Source of the DNA: Candidatus Denitrolinea symbiosum
Lineage (GTDB): Bacteria; Chloroflexota; Anaerolineae; Anaerolineales; Villigracilaceae
Assembly: GCA_017312345.1 (NCBI GenBank)
Contig: BLAA01000001.1
Span: 496,001 to 560,000 of the forward strand
DNA length: 64,000 nt
Direction of reading: 5' to 3'
Below are positions 34,413 to 45,244 of the stretch, in pieces. Position 1 is the first letter of the stretch; each line of letters begins with the position of its first letter. The notes beneath the pieces are model-generated. The model searched no databases, had not been told where the DNA came from, and was given only the letters and a program-made list of their open reading frames with translations. Both the position numbers and the translations under genes were made by a program.

Positions 34413-35405
34413 ATGTCCCGCCCTCTCCTCCTCTCCCTCGCCCTTCTCGCCGCGGCGCTGATTCTCAGCCTCGCGGTCGGTTCCGTGTTCATCCCTCCCG
34501 ATGAACTCTGGAAGATTCTGCGCGGCGCGGGCGAGTCTACTTTCGCGGTCATCCTTTGGAACATCCGCCTGCCGCGCACGGCGTTGATCGCGCTGGCGGG
34601 CGCGGCGCTGGGCGGGAGCGGCGCGGCGTATCAGGGACTCTTCCGCAACCCGCTGGCGGACCCGTTCCTCATCGGCGTCGCTTCGGGCGCGGGGCTGGGC
34701 GCGGTCCTCGCGATGAGCATCCGCTGGCCGTACTCGTTCTGGGGATTGATGGCGGTCCCGCTGGCGGCGTTCCTCGCCGCGCTGCTCACCGTGTTCCTCG
34801 TCTATCAACTGGCGCGCGTCGGGCGCACCGTCCCGACCACCAACCTGATTTTGGCGGGCGTGGCGTTCTCCTCCTTCGCCACCTCCCTGACCTCGTTCCT
34901 GATGATCCGCTCGACGAACGAAGTGCGCCGCGCGCTCGGCTACCTCCTCGGCGGGATCAGCCTGACGGGCTGGGACGCCGTCCTCAGCCTGCTTCCGTAT
35001 CTCGCCCTCGGGCTGGGCGGACTGCTCCTCAGCGGGCAGGCGCTCAACCTGCTGCAATTCGGCGACGACCAGGCGCAGCAGATGGGACTCAACGTGACGC
35101 GCGCCCGCGCCTTCATCCTCGCCGCCGCCTCCCTGACGACGGCTGCCGCGGTGGCTTTCGCGGGGATCATCGGCTTCATCGGACTCGTCGTCCCGCACAT
35201 CGTCCGCATCTGGTTCGGCGCGGACTACCGACGCGTGGTCCCGCTCTCGGTCCTTGGCGGCGCGTCGGCGCTGCTCCTCTCCGACGTGATCGCGCGCGTC
35301 GTCCTCGCGCCGCAGGAATTGCCCGTCGGGATCGTCACCGCGCTGGTCGGCGCGCCGTTCTTCCTGTGGGTGCTACGCCGCGCGAAGAATCAGGGGTATT
35401 GGTGA
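34413..35405 (+). CDS. btuC: Cobalamin ABC transporter permease
   Basis: A 330-residue FecCD-type permease with about ten membrane helices. Family landmarks: RLPRTALIALAGAALGGSGAAYQGLFRNPLADPFLIGVASGAGLGA, AFAGIIGFIGLVVPHIVR, and the end LPVGIVTALVGAPFFLWVL. It forms the membrane channel with a BtuD dimer. The start at 34413 follows repeat DNA and has no strong ribosome site, so the exact N-terminus is less certain. Confidence 0.93.
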   Translation: MSRPLLLSLALLAAALILSLAVGSVFIPPDELWKILRGAGESTFAVILWNIRLPRTALIALAGAALGGSGAAYQGLFRNPLADPFLIGVASGAGLGAVLAMSIRWPYSFWGLMAVPLAAFLAALLTVFLVYQLARVGRTVPTTNLILAGVAFSSFATSLTSFLMIRSTNEVRRALGYLLGGISLTGWDAVLSLLPYLALGLGGLLLSGQALNLLQFGDDQAQQMGLNVTRARAFILAAASLTTAAAVAFAGIIGFIGLVVPHIVRIWFGADYRRVVPLSVLGGASALLLSDVIARVVLAPQELPVGIVTALVGAPFFLWVLRRAKNQGYW

Positions 35406-35423
35406 GCGGGCAATGGTAATGTT

Positions 35424-35483
35424 GGGGCGGACACCCAGGGCAGTCACGCAGGACTGCCCCTACGCGTCCGCCCAGGACAGTCA
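35424..35483. repeat. GGGGCGGACACC repeat between btuC and btuD
   Basis: The stretch runs GGGGCGGACACCCAGGGCAG through CACGCAGGACTGCCCCTACG to a second GGACAGTCACGG. It shares the ends (GGGGCGGAC, GCCCCTACG) of the repeats at 24538 and 51391 and fills the gap within the btu operon. Confidence 0.6.
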
Positions 35484-35495
35484 CGGTGGTGAATT

Positions 35496-36263
35496 ATGTT
35501 ACGAATAGAAAACCTTTCTGTCTCATATAACTCCCGTGAAATTTTGCACGGCGTCTCCCTCGACGTGCAATCGGGTGAACTGCTGGCGTTGATCGGGCCG
35601 AACGGCGCGGGCAAATCCACGCTGATACGCGCGGTCAGCGGCGTGATCCCCTCCTCGGCGGGACGCGTCCGCGCCAACGGCGACGACTTCCACGCGCTGA
35701 CGCCCATCCAGCGGGCGAGGTACATCGCGGTTGTCCCGCAGGCCATCTCGCTCCCGCCTGCCTTCAGCGTCTGGGAGACGGTCTTGATGGGACGGACGCC
35801 GCACCTGGGATTCCTCGGTCACGCCTCCCGCGCGGACGAGGAACTGGCGCGGCGCGCCCTCGAACGCGTCCATGCGGAGGGACTCGCCGAGCGGCGCGTC
35901 GGCGAATTGTCGGGCGGCGAAAGCCAGCGTGTGCTGTTGGCGCGGGCATTGTGCCAGTCCACGCCCATCCTGCTGTTGGACGAACCGACCGCGCACCTCG
36001 ATTTGCAGTACCAGGTCAGCCTGCTGGAGTTGACGCGGAAACTCGTCCGCGAAGATAATCTCGCCGTGCTGGTCGCCCTCCACGATCTCAACCTCGCGGC
36101 GCGTTACGCGGACCGCGTCGCGCTGATGGTGGACGGACGCATCGCCGCGCTGGGCTCCCCGCGCGAGGTGTTGACTCCCGAACTGATCTCCCGCGCCTAC
36201 GGCCTGCCCGTGGAAGTGGTGCAGCATCCGCTGTTCGAGTCCCCGCTGGTTTTGCCGCGCTGA
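35496..36263 (+). CDS. btuD: Cobalamin ABC transporter ATP-binding protein
   Basis: A 255-residue FecE/BtuD ATPase. Walker A GPNGAGKST (33-41), Q-loop VVPQAISLPPAFSVWETVLMGRTPHLG, signature LSGGESQRVLLARAL, Walker B ILLLDEPTAHLD and H-loop LHDLNLAARYADRV. It powers uptake through the permease at 34413. The operon order F-C-D under a cobalamin riboswitch is conventional. Confidence 0.94.
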   Translation: MLRIENLSVSYNSREILHGVSLDVQSGELLALIGPNGAGKSTLIRAVSGVIPSSAGRVRANGDDFHALTPIQRARYIAVVPQAISLPPAFSVWETVLMGRTPHLGFLGHASRADEELARRALERVHAEGLAERRVGELSGGESQRVLLARALCQSTPILLLDEPTAHLDLQYQVSLLELTRKLVREDNLAVLVALHDLNLAARYADRVALMVDGRIAALGSPREVLTPELISRAYGLPVEVVQHPLFESPLVLPR

Positions 36264-36393
36264 AGTCGAGCGGATGAGGGGCGACACCGCCGAGTCGTCT
36301 GTGGGAAAATCCGCCGCAGAAGTAAGATACCCCCCTCGTCTTCCCATCGTTAACAAAGAAAAGCGAGTTGAAGATAACGCGGAAAGGCGCGAG

Positions 36394-36675
36394 ATGATTA
36401 CACTTTACCGGGAAGAGACCAGTCCGCAAGCCGACGCCATCGAGGCGGAATTCCGCGATATGGCGTTGGGATACGACCGCGTGGTCGTCGGGCGGACGGA
36501 GGCCGAGAAATTGTTCGGCGCGGGGACGGCTTTGCCCGTGATCACGAACAACGAGCGGACGGTCAGCGGCGAGGCCATCCCGGCCTACATCAGGGAGTTG
36601 GGGAAATTATGGGAGGACTGGCAGAAGTTCCAGGGCGATTACTGCTACGTGGACGAAGACGGGGAGACGTGTTAA
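36394..36675 (+). CDS. Glutaredoxin-fold-like small protein without active-site Cys
   Basis: A 93-residue protein that begins ITLYREETSPQADAIEAEF, like the first strand and helix of glutaredoxin or GST N-terminal domains, and has the cis-proline-like LPVITNNERTVSG (residues 48-60). The usual CPxC is replaced by TSPQ, so redox activity is unlikely at that site; one cysteine pair (C85, C93) lies at the end. The start at 36394 is chosen because GGAAAGG lies before it. It follows btuD on the same strand, but a link is not evident. Confidence 0.6.
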   Translation: MITLYREETSPQADAIEAEFRDMALGYDRVVVGRTEAEKLFGAGTALPVITNNERTVSGEAIPAYIRELGKLWEDWQKFQGDYCYVDEDGETC

Positions 36676-36687
36676 GTCCGCGCCGCC

Positions 36688-37455
36688 CTATCCGCGCGCG
36701 AAGTAAACGACGGAAATGATCACGCCGATCGTCACCACCGTCCACCTCAGCGTGGAGGGTTTGACGCGCCCGGCCAGTTTCCCGCCGAGAATCCCACCGA
36801 GGAGCGCGCTGACCATCATCACGAGCGCCAGCGGCCAGACGACCTTCCCCGAAAAGACGAAGAAGAGCGCGGCTGCCGTGTTGACCGCAAAGGCGACGGC
36901 CTGTTTGAGGGCGTTGAGACGCGTCAGCGAATCGTCGAGGGTCAGGCCGAGGGCCGAGAGGACGACGACGCTCAGTCCCGCGCCGAAGTAGCCGCCGTAG
37001 ACGGAGGCGATCCCGACCGCCAGCGGGGCGGCGTCCGGGGAGGCCGCGCCCGCGCGAGGTCGGGCGAGGCGGCGCGTCATCCAACTGCGGACGGGGTCCT
37101 GGACCGCGAGCAGTCCCGAAGCGAGGAGGATCAGCCAGGGGATGAGGTCGGTAAAGAGTTTTTCGCCGGTCTGCAGGAGCAGCCAGCCGCCGAAGACGCC
37201 GCCGAGAACGGCCGCGGGCAGGACGGCCCGGAGACGTTTGGCCTGGCCCTGCAGGTCCGCTTTTTGCGCCAGCGTCCCGCCGAGGTAGCCGGGACAGAGC
37301 GCCACCGTGTTGGTGACGTTGGCGGAGACGGCCGGGATGCCCAGCGCGACCAGCACGGGGAAGGTGATGAGCGTCCCGCCGCCGGCGAGGGCGTTGACCG
37401 CGCCCGCGGCCACGGCAGCCAGCGCGGCGAGGAGGAATTGGAGGAGGGTGGGCAT
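36688..37455 (-). CDS. TSUP (TauE/SafE) family membrane transporter
   Basis: A 255-residue protein with about eight membrane helices. The duplicated family motif is visible: [32 protein letters not shown] (18-49) in the first half and [20 protein letters not shown] with [14 protein letters not shown] in the second. Members export or import sulfite, sulfoacetate or related organic anions; the substrate here is unknown. Start ATG at 37455. Confidence 0.88.
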   Translation of the reverse strand: MPTLLQFLLAALAAVAAGAVNALAGGGTLITFPVLVALGIPAVSANVTNTVALCPGYLGGTLAQKADLQGQAKRLRAVLPAAVLGGVFGGWLLLQTGEKLFTDLIPWLILLASGLLAVQDPVRSWMTRRLARPRAGAASPDAAPLAVGIASVYGGYFGAGLSVVVLSALGLTLDDSLTRLNALKQAVAFAVNTAAALFFVFSGKVVWPLALVMMVSALLGGILGGKLAGRVKPSTLRWTVVTIGVIISVVYFARG

Positions 37456-37480
37456 AGGGCAAGTATACTTTGGGGGGGTG

Positions 37481-37531
37481 GTAATTGGAGATTGGTGATT
37501 GGTGATTGGTAATTGGTAATTGGTAATTGGA
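37481..37531. repeat. Pseudo-tandem (g)attggt(g/a) repeat
   Basis: Seven or so units of GATTGGT/AATTGGT between the TSUP gene and the T-box leader. No gene is seen in 37456-37595. Confidence 0.75.
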
Positions 37532-37595
37532 GAGGCGTTCGCCGGTTTTATCGCGTTTTTTCTTGACTCCCCTCCCCCTCCCGCGTATAATCCCC

Positions 37596-37883
37596 GCCAT
37601 CCGAGAGTAGTAAGCGGTCTGTTGACTGATAGAGAAGAAGGTCATTGGCTGGAAACCTTCACAGCAAACCGCCGCCGAAGTCGCTTGGACGCATCCGCTG
37701 AAGAACGTCGGCGCCGCCGATCACTAGACCAGCGCGGGTCAGCCCGTTACAGCATTCGAGAGCGTTGTTGAAACTAGCCAACCAGCCAACCAGCAAACCA
37801 GCGAACTAGCAAACTAACAACGAACTGAGGTGGTACCGCGGAGCCGTCGCTTCGTCCTCTTGTTGGACGAGGCATTTTATTTT
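37596..37883 (+). ncRNA. T-box leader of valS
   Basis: The T-box motif TGAGGTGGTACCGCGG (37826-37841) is intact, and it is followed by the terminator CTTCGTCC-tcttgtt-GGACGAGG with a T-rich tail (37851-37880). Stem-I elements are visible upstream (AGAGAAGAAGG, 37631-37641, and GGTCATTGGCTGGAAACC). A GUC triplet at 37680-37682 in the 3' part of stem I is a possible valine specifier. It would read uncharged tRNA-Val to let transcription into valS. A pseudo-tandem (ccaaccag)-like stretch occupies 37771-37825. Confidence 0.88.
37771..37825. repeat. Pseudo-tandem repeat inside T-box leader
   Basis: Units like CTAGC, CAACCAG and CAAACCAG repeat between stem I and the antiterminator. This is where T-box linkers tolerate length changes. 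Confidence 0.6.
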
Positions 37884-37989
37884 AAGAGAGCAGAGAGTGG
37901 AGAACAGAGAGCAGTCTCTGTCCCTGACTACTCTCTACTCACTACTCTCTACTCTCTAATCATCTACTCTCTCCCATCAAGGAGCAACC

Positions 37990-40755
<2,766 letters not shown>

Positions 40756-40758
40756 TTC

Positions 40759-40797
40759 AAAAACTTCCGAGATTTCGGTCTCGGAAGTTTTTATTTT
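40759..40797 (+). terminator. Terminator of valS
   Basis: AAAAACTTCCGAGA-tttcgg-TCTCGGAAGTTTTTATTTT, directly after the valS stop codon. Confidence 0.93.
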
Positions 40798-40859
40798 GGA
40801 GGGTTCAAAATCTGCTCGCTATCTCATAGTTCAGAACGCGCTAAAAATCAACGCGTAGG

Positions 40860-40877
40860 CGACGTTCTCTAACGTCG
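40860..40877. repeat. Palindrome CGACGT-tctcta-ACGTCG
   Basis: Sibling of the twin palindromes at 3827-3870; a degenerate second hairpin (gcgca...tgcgc-like) follows. Confidence 0.6.
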
Positions 40878-40944
40878 TCCCTGCGCAAGGGAGCGCACGC
40901 TATACGATCGATCTACATAGGCTTCGATCGCCGCGCGAAACGGC

Positions 40945-41178
40945 TCAAGATTTTGATCGAACTTCATACCATTCCCTGATTTTTACCCAGCGCAACCACA
41001 CTTCCATTTCGCCGTTGTCGTCTGCGCGCTCGATTCCTGTTTCAATGGCAAAGCGCGCCGCCGCGTTCAATTTTCTCCAATGCTCTTCCAGCGTCATGGC
41101 GCGCAGCTCCTGCCGCTCGATCTCCTCCACGGCCTTCCAGCGGTCCCGCAAATGGAAACGGATCTCGTCCCTGTTCAT
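40945..41178 (-). CDS. Small hypothetical protein
   Basis: A 77-residue, charged, mostly helical protein (MNRDEIRFHLRDRWKAVEEIE..., then ARFAIETGIERADDNGEMEVWLRWVKIREWYEV). No family recognised and no membrane segment. Coding is plausible from the amphipathic pattern and codon use; the upstream sequence is divergent to the carboxypeptidase gene. It might be a small soluble partner protein, but nothing supports a role. Confidence 0.5.
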   Translation of the reverse strand: MNRDEIRFHLRDRWKAVEEIERQELRAMTLEEHWRKLNAAARFAIETGIERADDNGEMEVWLRWVKIREWYEVRSKS

Positions 41179-41278
41179 CGGCCCAATTATAGCATCGGGA
41201 TGGGTCGGGCTGCCAATCCGACTTACTGCGATAAAATAGGAACATCCGTCCCTTCCAAATCATTTCCCCGAGGCTCCC

Positions 41279-42790
41279 ATGAAACCAGAAAAGAAACTTG
41301 CCCAACTCAAAGCCCTGCTCGCCGAAGCCGGCGACCTCAACCAGGCCACAGCCGTCCTCAGCTGGGACCAGGCCACCTACATGCCCGCAGGCGGCGCGCC
41401 CGCCCGCGGACGTCAAATGGCGACGCTCGCGAAAGTGGCGCAGGAAAAATTCACCGACAAAAAGATCGGCAGACTGCTCGACGACCTCCGTCCCTACGAA
41501 GAAAGCCTGCCCTACGACTCGGACGACGCCTCCCTCCTCCGCGTGACGCGGCGCGACTACGAACGCGCCCTCAAAGTCCCGCCCAATTTCCTCGCCGAAC
41601 TCAACATCCACGGCGCGGAGACGTACCAACTCTGGACCCAGGCGCGTCCCGCCAACGACTTCGCCCGCGTCCGCCCGAACCTCGAGCGGACTCTCGACCT
41701 CAGCCGCCGCCTCGCCGACTTCTTCCCCGGCTACGAGCACATCGCCGACCCGCTCATTGACTTCGCCGACTACGGGATGAAGGCCGCCTCCGTCCGCGCG
41801 CTGTTCGCGGAGTTGCGCGCCGAGCTCGTCCCCATCGTCAAAGCCGTCACGTCGCAGCCTCCCGCGGACGATTCCTGCCTGCGCAAGCATTATCCCGAAG
41901 CGGAGCAACTTAAATTCGGCGAATACATCGTCCGCCAACTCGGCTACGATTTTAAGCGCGGCCGCGTGGACAAGACCCACCATCCCTTTATGACCTCGTT
42001 CTCCATCGGCGACGTCCGCATCACCACGCGCGTCAAGGAGAATTTCCTCGGCGAGACGCTGTTCAGCAACATCCACGAATCGGGACACGCGATGTACGAA
42101 CAGGGCAACGATCCCGTCCACGAAGGGACCCCGCTGGCAGGTGGGACGAGCGCAGGCGTCCACGAGAGTCAGTCGCGGCTGTGGGAAAACATCGTCGGGC
42201 GCAGCCGCGAGGCGTGGGAGTATTTCTATCCCAAACTCCAGGCGCAGTTCCCCGACCAGCTCAAGGGCGTCCCGCTCGACGAATTCCACCGCGCCATCAA
42301 CAAGGTGGAGAAGTCGCTCATCCGCACCGACGCCGACGAGGTGACTTATAACCTGCACGTGATGCTGCGCTTCGACTTCGAACTGCAACTGCTGGAAGGG
42401 ACTCTCTCCGTCCGCGACCTGCCCGAAGCCTGGCATGAACGCTTCGAGTCTGACCTTGGAATCGTCCCGCCCAACGACAGCGACGGCGTCCTCCAGGATG
42501 TACATTGGTACGGCGGGATCGTCGGCGGCGCGTTCCAGGGATACACGCTCGGCAACGTGATGAGCGCGTTGTTCTACAACGCGGCGCTCAAGGCGCATCC
42601 CGAAATCCCAGACGAAATGCGGCAGGGAAAATTCGAGACTCTGCACAACTGGCTCATCCAAAACATCTACCGCCACGGACGCAAGTACGCCGCCCCCGAA
42701 CTGGTCGAGCGCGTCACCGGCGGCGGGTTGACCATCCAGCCGTATATCCAATATCTCAAGAGCAAGTACGACAAGTTGTATAGTCTGTAG
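41279..42790 (+). CDS. M32 carboxypeptidase (Taq type)
   Basis: A 503-residue metallo-carboxypeptidase. The zinc motif HESGH is at residues 266-270, and the downstream glutamate region HESQSRLWENIVGRS is conserved in the family, as are DVRITTRV before the motif and RTDADEVTYNLHVMLRFDFE after it. It removes C-terminal residues from peptides in the cytoplasm. The length is standard. It has its own terminator (42798-42820). Confidence 0.96.
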   Translation: MKPEKKLAQLKALLAEAGDLNQATAVLSWDQATYMPAGGAPARGRQMATLAKVAQEKFTDKKIGRLLDDLRPYEESLPYDSDDASLLRVTRRDYERALKVPPNFLAELNIHGAETYQLWTQARPANDFARVRPNLERTLDLSRRLADFFPGYEHIADPLIDFADYGMKAASVRALFAELRAELVPIVKAVTSQPPADDSCLRKHYPEAEQLKFGEYIVRQLGYDFKRGRVDKTHHPFMTSFSIGDVRITTRVKENFLGETLFSNIHESGHAMYEQGNDPVHEGTPLAGGTSAGVHESQSRLWENIVGRSREAWEYFYPKLQAQFPDQLKGVPLDEFHRAINKVEKSLIRTDADEVTYNLHVMLRFDFELQLLEGTLSVRDLPEAWHERFESDLGIVPPNDSDGVLQDVHWYGGIVGGAFQGYTLGNVMSALFYNAALKAHPEIPDEMRQGKFETLHNWLIQNIYRHGRKYAAPELVERVTGGGLTIQPYIQYLKSKYDKLYSL

Positions 42791-42797
42791 TAACGAA

Positions 42798-42820
42798 ATG
42801 CCCCCGAAATTCGGGGGCAT
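42798..42820 (+). terminator. Terminator of the M32 carboxypeptidase gene
   Basis: ATGCCCCCGAA-a-TTCGGGGGCAT, followed by CGCTTTT; a compact hairpin just after the stop codon. Confidence 0.8.
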
Positions 42821-42865
42821 CGCTTTTGGAAGGCGTTTACGGAACGCAGTCCTAAAGGACACATC

Positions 42866-43502
42866 CCTACGGGATGTAGTACTCGACGATCAACTGTGGG
42901 CGGGAGGCGAAAGGCGCGTTCCCGCTGAACAGGCTGAGATAGTTTGCGATGGCGTTGTTGTTGTCGTCCAGTTTGAAGCGCAGGCGAACTTGCGTGATGC
43001 CGCCGGCGGTCGCCAGTTTGTTGACGAAGTTCCCGGCGCCGGTCAGGTTGAGACTGTACCACCCGCCAACGAGAGGCGGTTTGAGCGGGCCGACGGTCTT
43101 ATTGGCGGCAGTCTGGAAATCGGCGGCTTGCAGGGCGGAAGTCCCAAACATTCCTTTCTTCACGTCAGCCATGAAACCCTGGAAGGCGTTGACCGGGTTT
43201 CCGCCGCCGGTCACGCCCTGGCGCTTGACCTTGAGAGTGACTTTGGTGATGACGGCGTTATCGGGCAGGCTGGAGGTGTTGAACGACAGGATGGCGCGGT
43301 ACTGCTTCCTGGCCGCGTCGTCGCCGAGGCGGAAGGCGGTGGCGGCGGAGTTGAACGTCCCGCCTTTGTTACTGGTCTCGGAGGATTCGAGGACCCAGCC
43401 GTCCTGCGCGCCGGCCGAGCGGAAGGTCCGACTGTACTGCTCCAATTCGAACGAGCCAATGTCGCAACGTACGCCCTGCGGACGGATGATCCCGCGCTGG
43501 TC
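42866..43502. repeat. 637-bp duplicated tract, copy 1
   Basis: Aligns base for base with 48562-49198 (offset 5696); I saw only three differences. It starts at the stop codons and ends within the codons for DQRG. It encodes the DNRLRE-like C-terminal part of both surface proteins. Confidence 0.95.
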
Positions 43503-44912
43503 ATCGGTGGGACAGCCCGTGTTTGTGCCAGCGTCTATGGCAGGCGAGCCAGCTTGGAGCGCGTGAGTTAACATGTTCCCGCCATTGTTTTGTAATGCTC
43601 CCAGCAAGGGGTCCTGTCCGACAATATCGCCGTTCACGCCATTAGTCAATCCACAGGCATTTGCGTTATCCTCAATCAGGTTGTAATTTGACGATCCTTC
43701 TATCGTTGCGCTAATTGCATTTACACAATCTCCTCCACCAGCGCTGTTGGCGATTAGCGTGTTGTATAATCTGGGGTGGCTGTCATGGATGTTATACATA
43801 CCGCCGCCGCTATTTGTGTTGGCGAGATTGTCGCTGAAGGTGACATTGGTCAGGATAGGATAGCTGCTATCGGTATTAAACATGCCGCCGCCATAGCTGT
43901 TTTCCGCGCTGTTGCCGCTGATGGTCACATTGGTCAGCGTGGGGTTGCTGCCATTGTTATATATACCGCCGCCGCCAAGCATGAAATCGGCATTATTGTC
44001 GCTGATGGTCGAGTTGGTAATATATGGCGTGCCTCCATCGTGATACAGACCGCCTCCCGCGGAGCTTGCGCTGTTGTTTATCACGCTTGTTCGAAGCATG
44101 GTGTAGGGATAAAGGTAACTATAAACTCCGCCGCCGAATTTGGCGGTATTGTCCGTGATTGCAACATCGGTAAATGTCGTGTTTGCATAGGAAATATACA
44201 CGCCCCCGCCTTTGCCATCTCCGTTGCCGGCGTCATTGCCGGTGATGGTGACATTGTTCAATGTAGTTGCGCCAAGTCCAGTATACAAACCGCCGCCATA
44301 TTCGGCTTTGTTGGCGTTAAGTAGCACGTTGTTGAGCGTCAGGTTGCCGCCGGCGTTGTATATCCCTCCGCCGATATTATTAACGTCTGCGCACAAACCG
44401 ATGCAATTGCCGTGCTGTATGGTTAGGTCGTTGATGGTCACATTGTAAGGATAAACAGAAATGACCCGATTGTATGCAGGCATACATCCGCCGGGCGTGG
44501 TGATGGGGTTGCAGTCGCTTGCCTGAATAACGGTATTCGTAATTCCCCTGCCTGTGATGGTGATGGGAGACACGATTTGCAGCTCTGTAATAAACAAGGT
44601 GATGGTGTAATCGTCCGCAAAGGTAATGACATCTGCGCCGGAACCCGCCGGGCAGCCTTTGTATGCGGTGTCGGTATTGGCGGCAAACACCGCTTCATAG
44701 AGCGAGCACAGCGAATTGTCCGCCTCGATCTCCTGGTCGGTGTTCACCACAATGCTGGCTGCGCGCGCAGGGGTCACAAAAGTTGGCGAACCGAACAGCG
44801 AGATCAGCATGGCGATCAGCGTAAGGCTGCGAACCAGAAAGTTCCTGGTTTTTTTTTCATCGGCTGGGGTTAACAGCGAATGGGGGCGGAAGGAAAATTG
44901 TTTTTTGAACAT
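42867..44912 (-). CDS. Secreted beta-helix / choice-of-anchor-Q protein with DNRLRE-like end (locus A)
   Basis: A 681-residue exported protein. Signal peptide to about residue 51 (ending TPARA). Residues 55-470 are a right-handed beta-helix with repeats such as LTNVTISGNSAENSYGGGMFN. The choice-of-anchor-Q motif ALQAGSPAIDAGTNTGCPTDDQRG follows (about 450-473), then a DNRLRE/CBM-like beta domain (FRLGDDAARKQYRAILSFNTSSLPDNAVITKVTLKVKR). The last 212 codons are virtually identical to those of 48563-50359, while the helix part is different and more AT-rich. It lies 18 bp after the small protein at 44931, so the two are an operon. Confidence 0.85.
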   Translation of the reverse strand: MFKKQFSFRPHSLLTPADEKKTRNFLVRSLTLIAMLISLFGSPTFVTPARAASIVVNTDQEIEADNSLCSLYEAVFAANTDTAYKGCPAGSGADVITFADDYTITLFITELQIVSPITITGRGITNTVIQASDCNPITTPGGCMPAYNRVISVYPYNVTINDLTIQHGNCIGLCADVNNIGGGIYNAGGNLTLNNVLLNANKAEYGGGLYTGLGATTLNNVTITGNDAGNGDGKGGGVYISYANTTFTDVAITDNTAKFGGGVYSYLYPYTMLRTSVINNSASSAGGGLYHDGGTPYITNSTISDNNADFMLGGGGIYNNGSNPTLTNVTISGNSAENSYGGGMFNTDSSYPILTNVTFSDNLANTNSGGGMYNIHDSHPRLYNTLIANSAGGGDCVNAISATIEGSSNYNLIEDNANACGLTNGVNGDIVGQDPLLGALQNNGGNMLTHALQAGSPAIDAGTNTGCPTDDQRGIIRPQGVRCDIGSFELEQYSRTFRSAGAQDGWVLESSETSNKGGTFNSAATAFRLGDDAARKQYRAILSFNTSSLPDNAVITKVTLKVKRQGVTGGGNPVNAFQGFMADVKKGMFGTSALQAADFQTAANKTVGPLKPPLVGGWYSLNLTGAGNFVNKLATAGGITQVRLRFKLDDNNNAIANYLSLFSGNAPFASRPQLIVEYYIP

Positions 44913-44930
44913 GGTAACTCCTTTTTGAAA

Positions 44931-45167
44931 TCATGAAATAGGCGGTTGGGGTAGACGCTGGGAAGAAGCAGATGATGGAGCGAAATCCTCCTCTTCGGAT
45001 AAGGCAGGCGGGGAGATGCTGTTTCTAAGAAACTCCACCAATGCCTCCAGTTTTGAAAAACTATTCCGTTCCCCGCTCAGGGGATCTTCGAGCGAAGTCC
45101 GCCATTTTGAGTTGGAACGCCAAACTCGTAAAAGGAAGGTGCGGTGTTGGGATGAAAAATTTTTCAT
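44931..45167 (-). CDS. Small W-R motif protein A (78 aa, apparently leaderless)
   Basis: A 78-residue protein. Core: FLLRVWRSNSKWRTSLEDPLSGERNSFSKLEALVEFL. It resembles the 78-residue protein at 51080-51316 (F-(I/L)-(V/L)-R-x-W-R, a W about 10 residues on, then D, S/T and F at similar spacing). The -10-like TAGAAT (45174-45179) ends 6 nt before the ATG and no ribosome site is present, so the mRNA is probably leaderless. First gene of an operon with the surface protein at 42867, divergent from the BTAD regulator. The C-tail is S/P-rich. Function unknown. Confidence 0.65.
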   Translation of the reverse strand: MKNFSSQHRTFLLRVWRSNSKWRTSLEDPLSGERNSFSKLEALVEFLRNSISPPALSEEEDFAPSSASSQRLPQPPIS

Positions 45168-45173
45168 AGCAAA

Positions 45174-45218
45174 ATTCTATCGGTAGCGCGTCAGGAAAAC
45201 GTCAGGAGATTGTATAAT
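45174..45218. promoter_or_regulatory. Divergent promoters with 11-bp-period direct repeats (SARP-like box A)
   Basis: CGTCAGGA occurs at 45189-45196 and 45200-45207, an exact 11-bp period. To the right, TATAAT (45213-45218) serves the BTAD regulator; the second repeat ends 5 bp before it. To the left on the minus strand, TAGAAT (45174-45179) serves the small protein, 9 bp from the nearer repeat. SARP proteins bind direct repeats of 11-bp period about 8 bp upstream of a -10 box. Confidence 0.6.
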
Positions 45219-45244
45219 TCGGGTAATCCAAGGAGCATGATGAA

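Noticed and set aside
41042..42862. A 606-codon open frame opposite the M32 carboxypeptidase gene
   Set aside because: It is the antisense shadow of a GC-rich gene with a full set of family motifs; its translation is low-complexity and matches no family.
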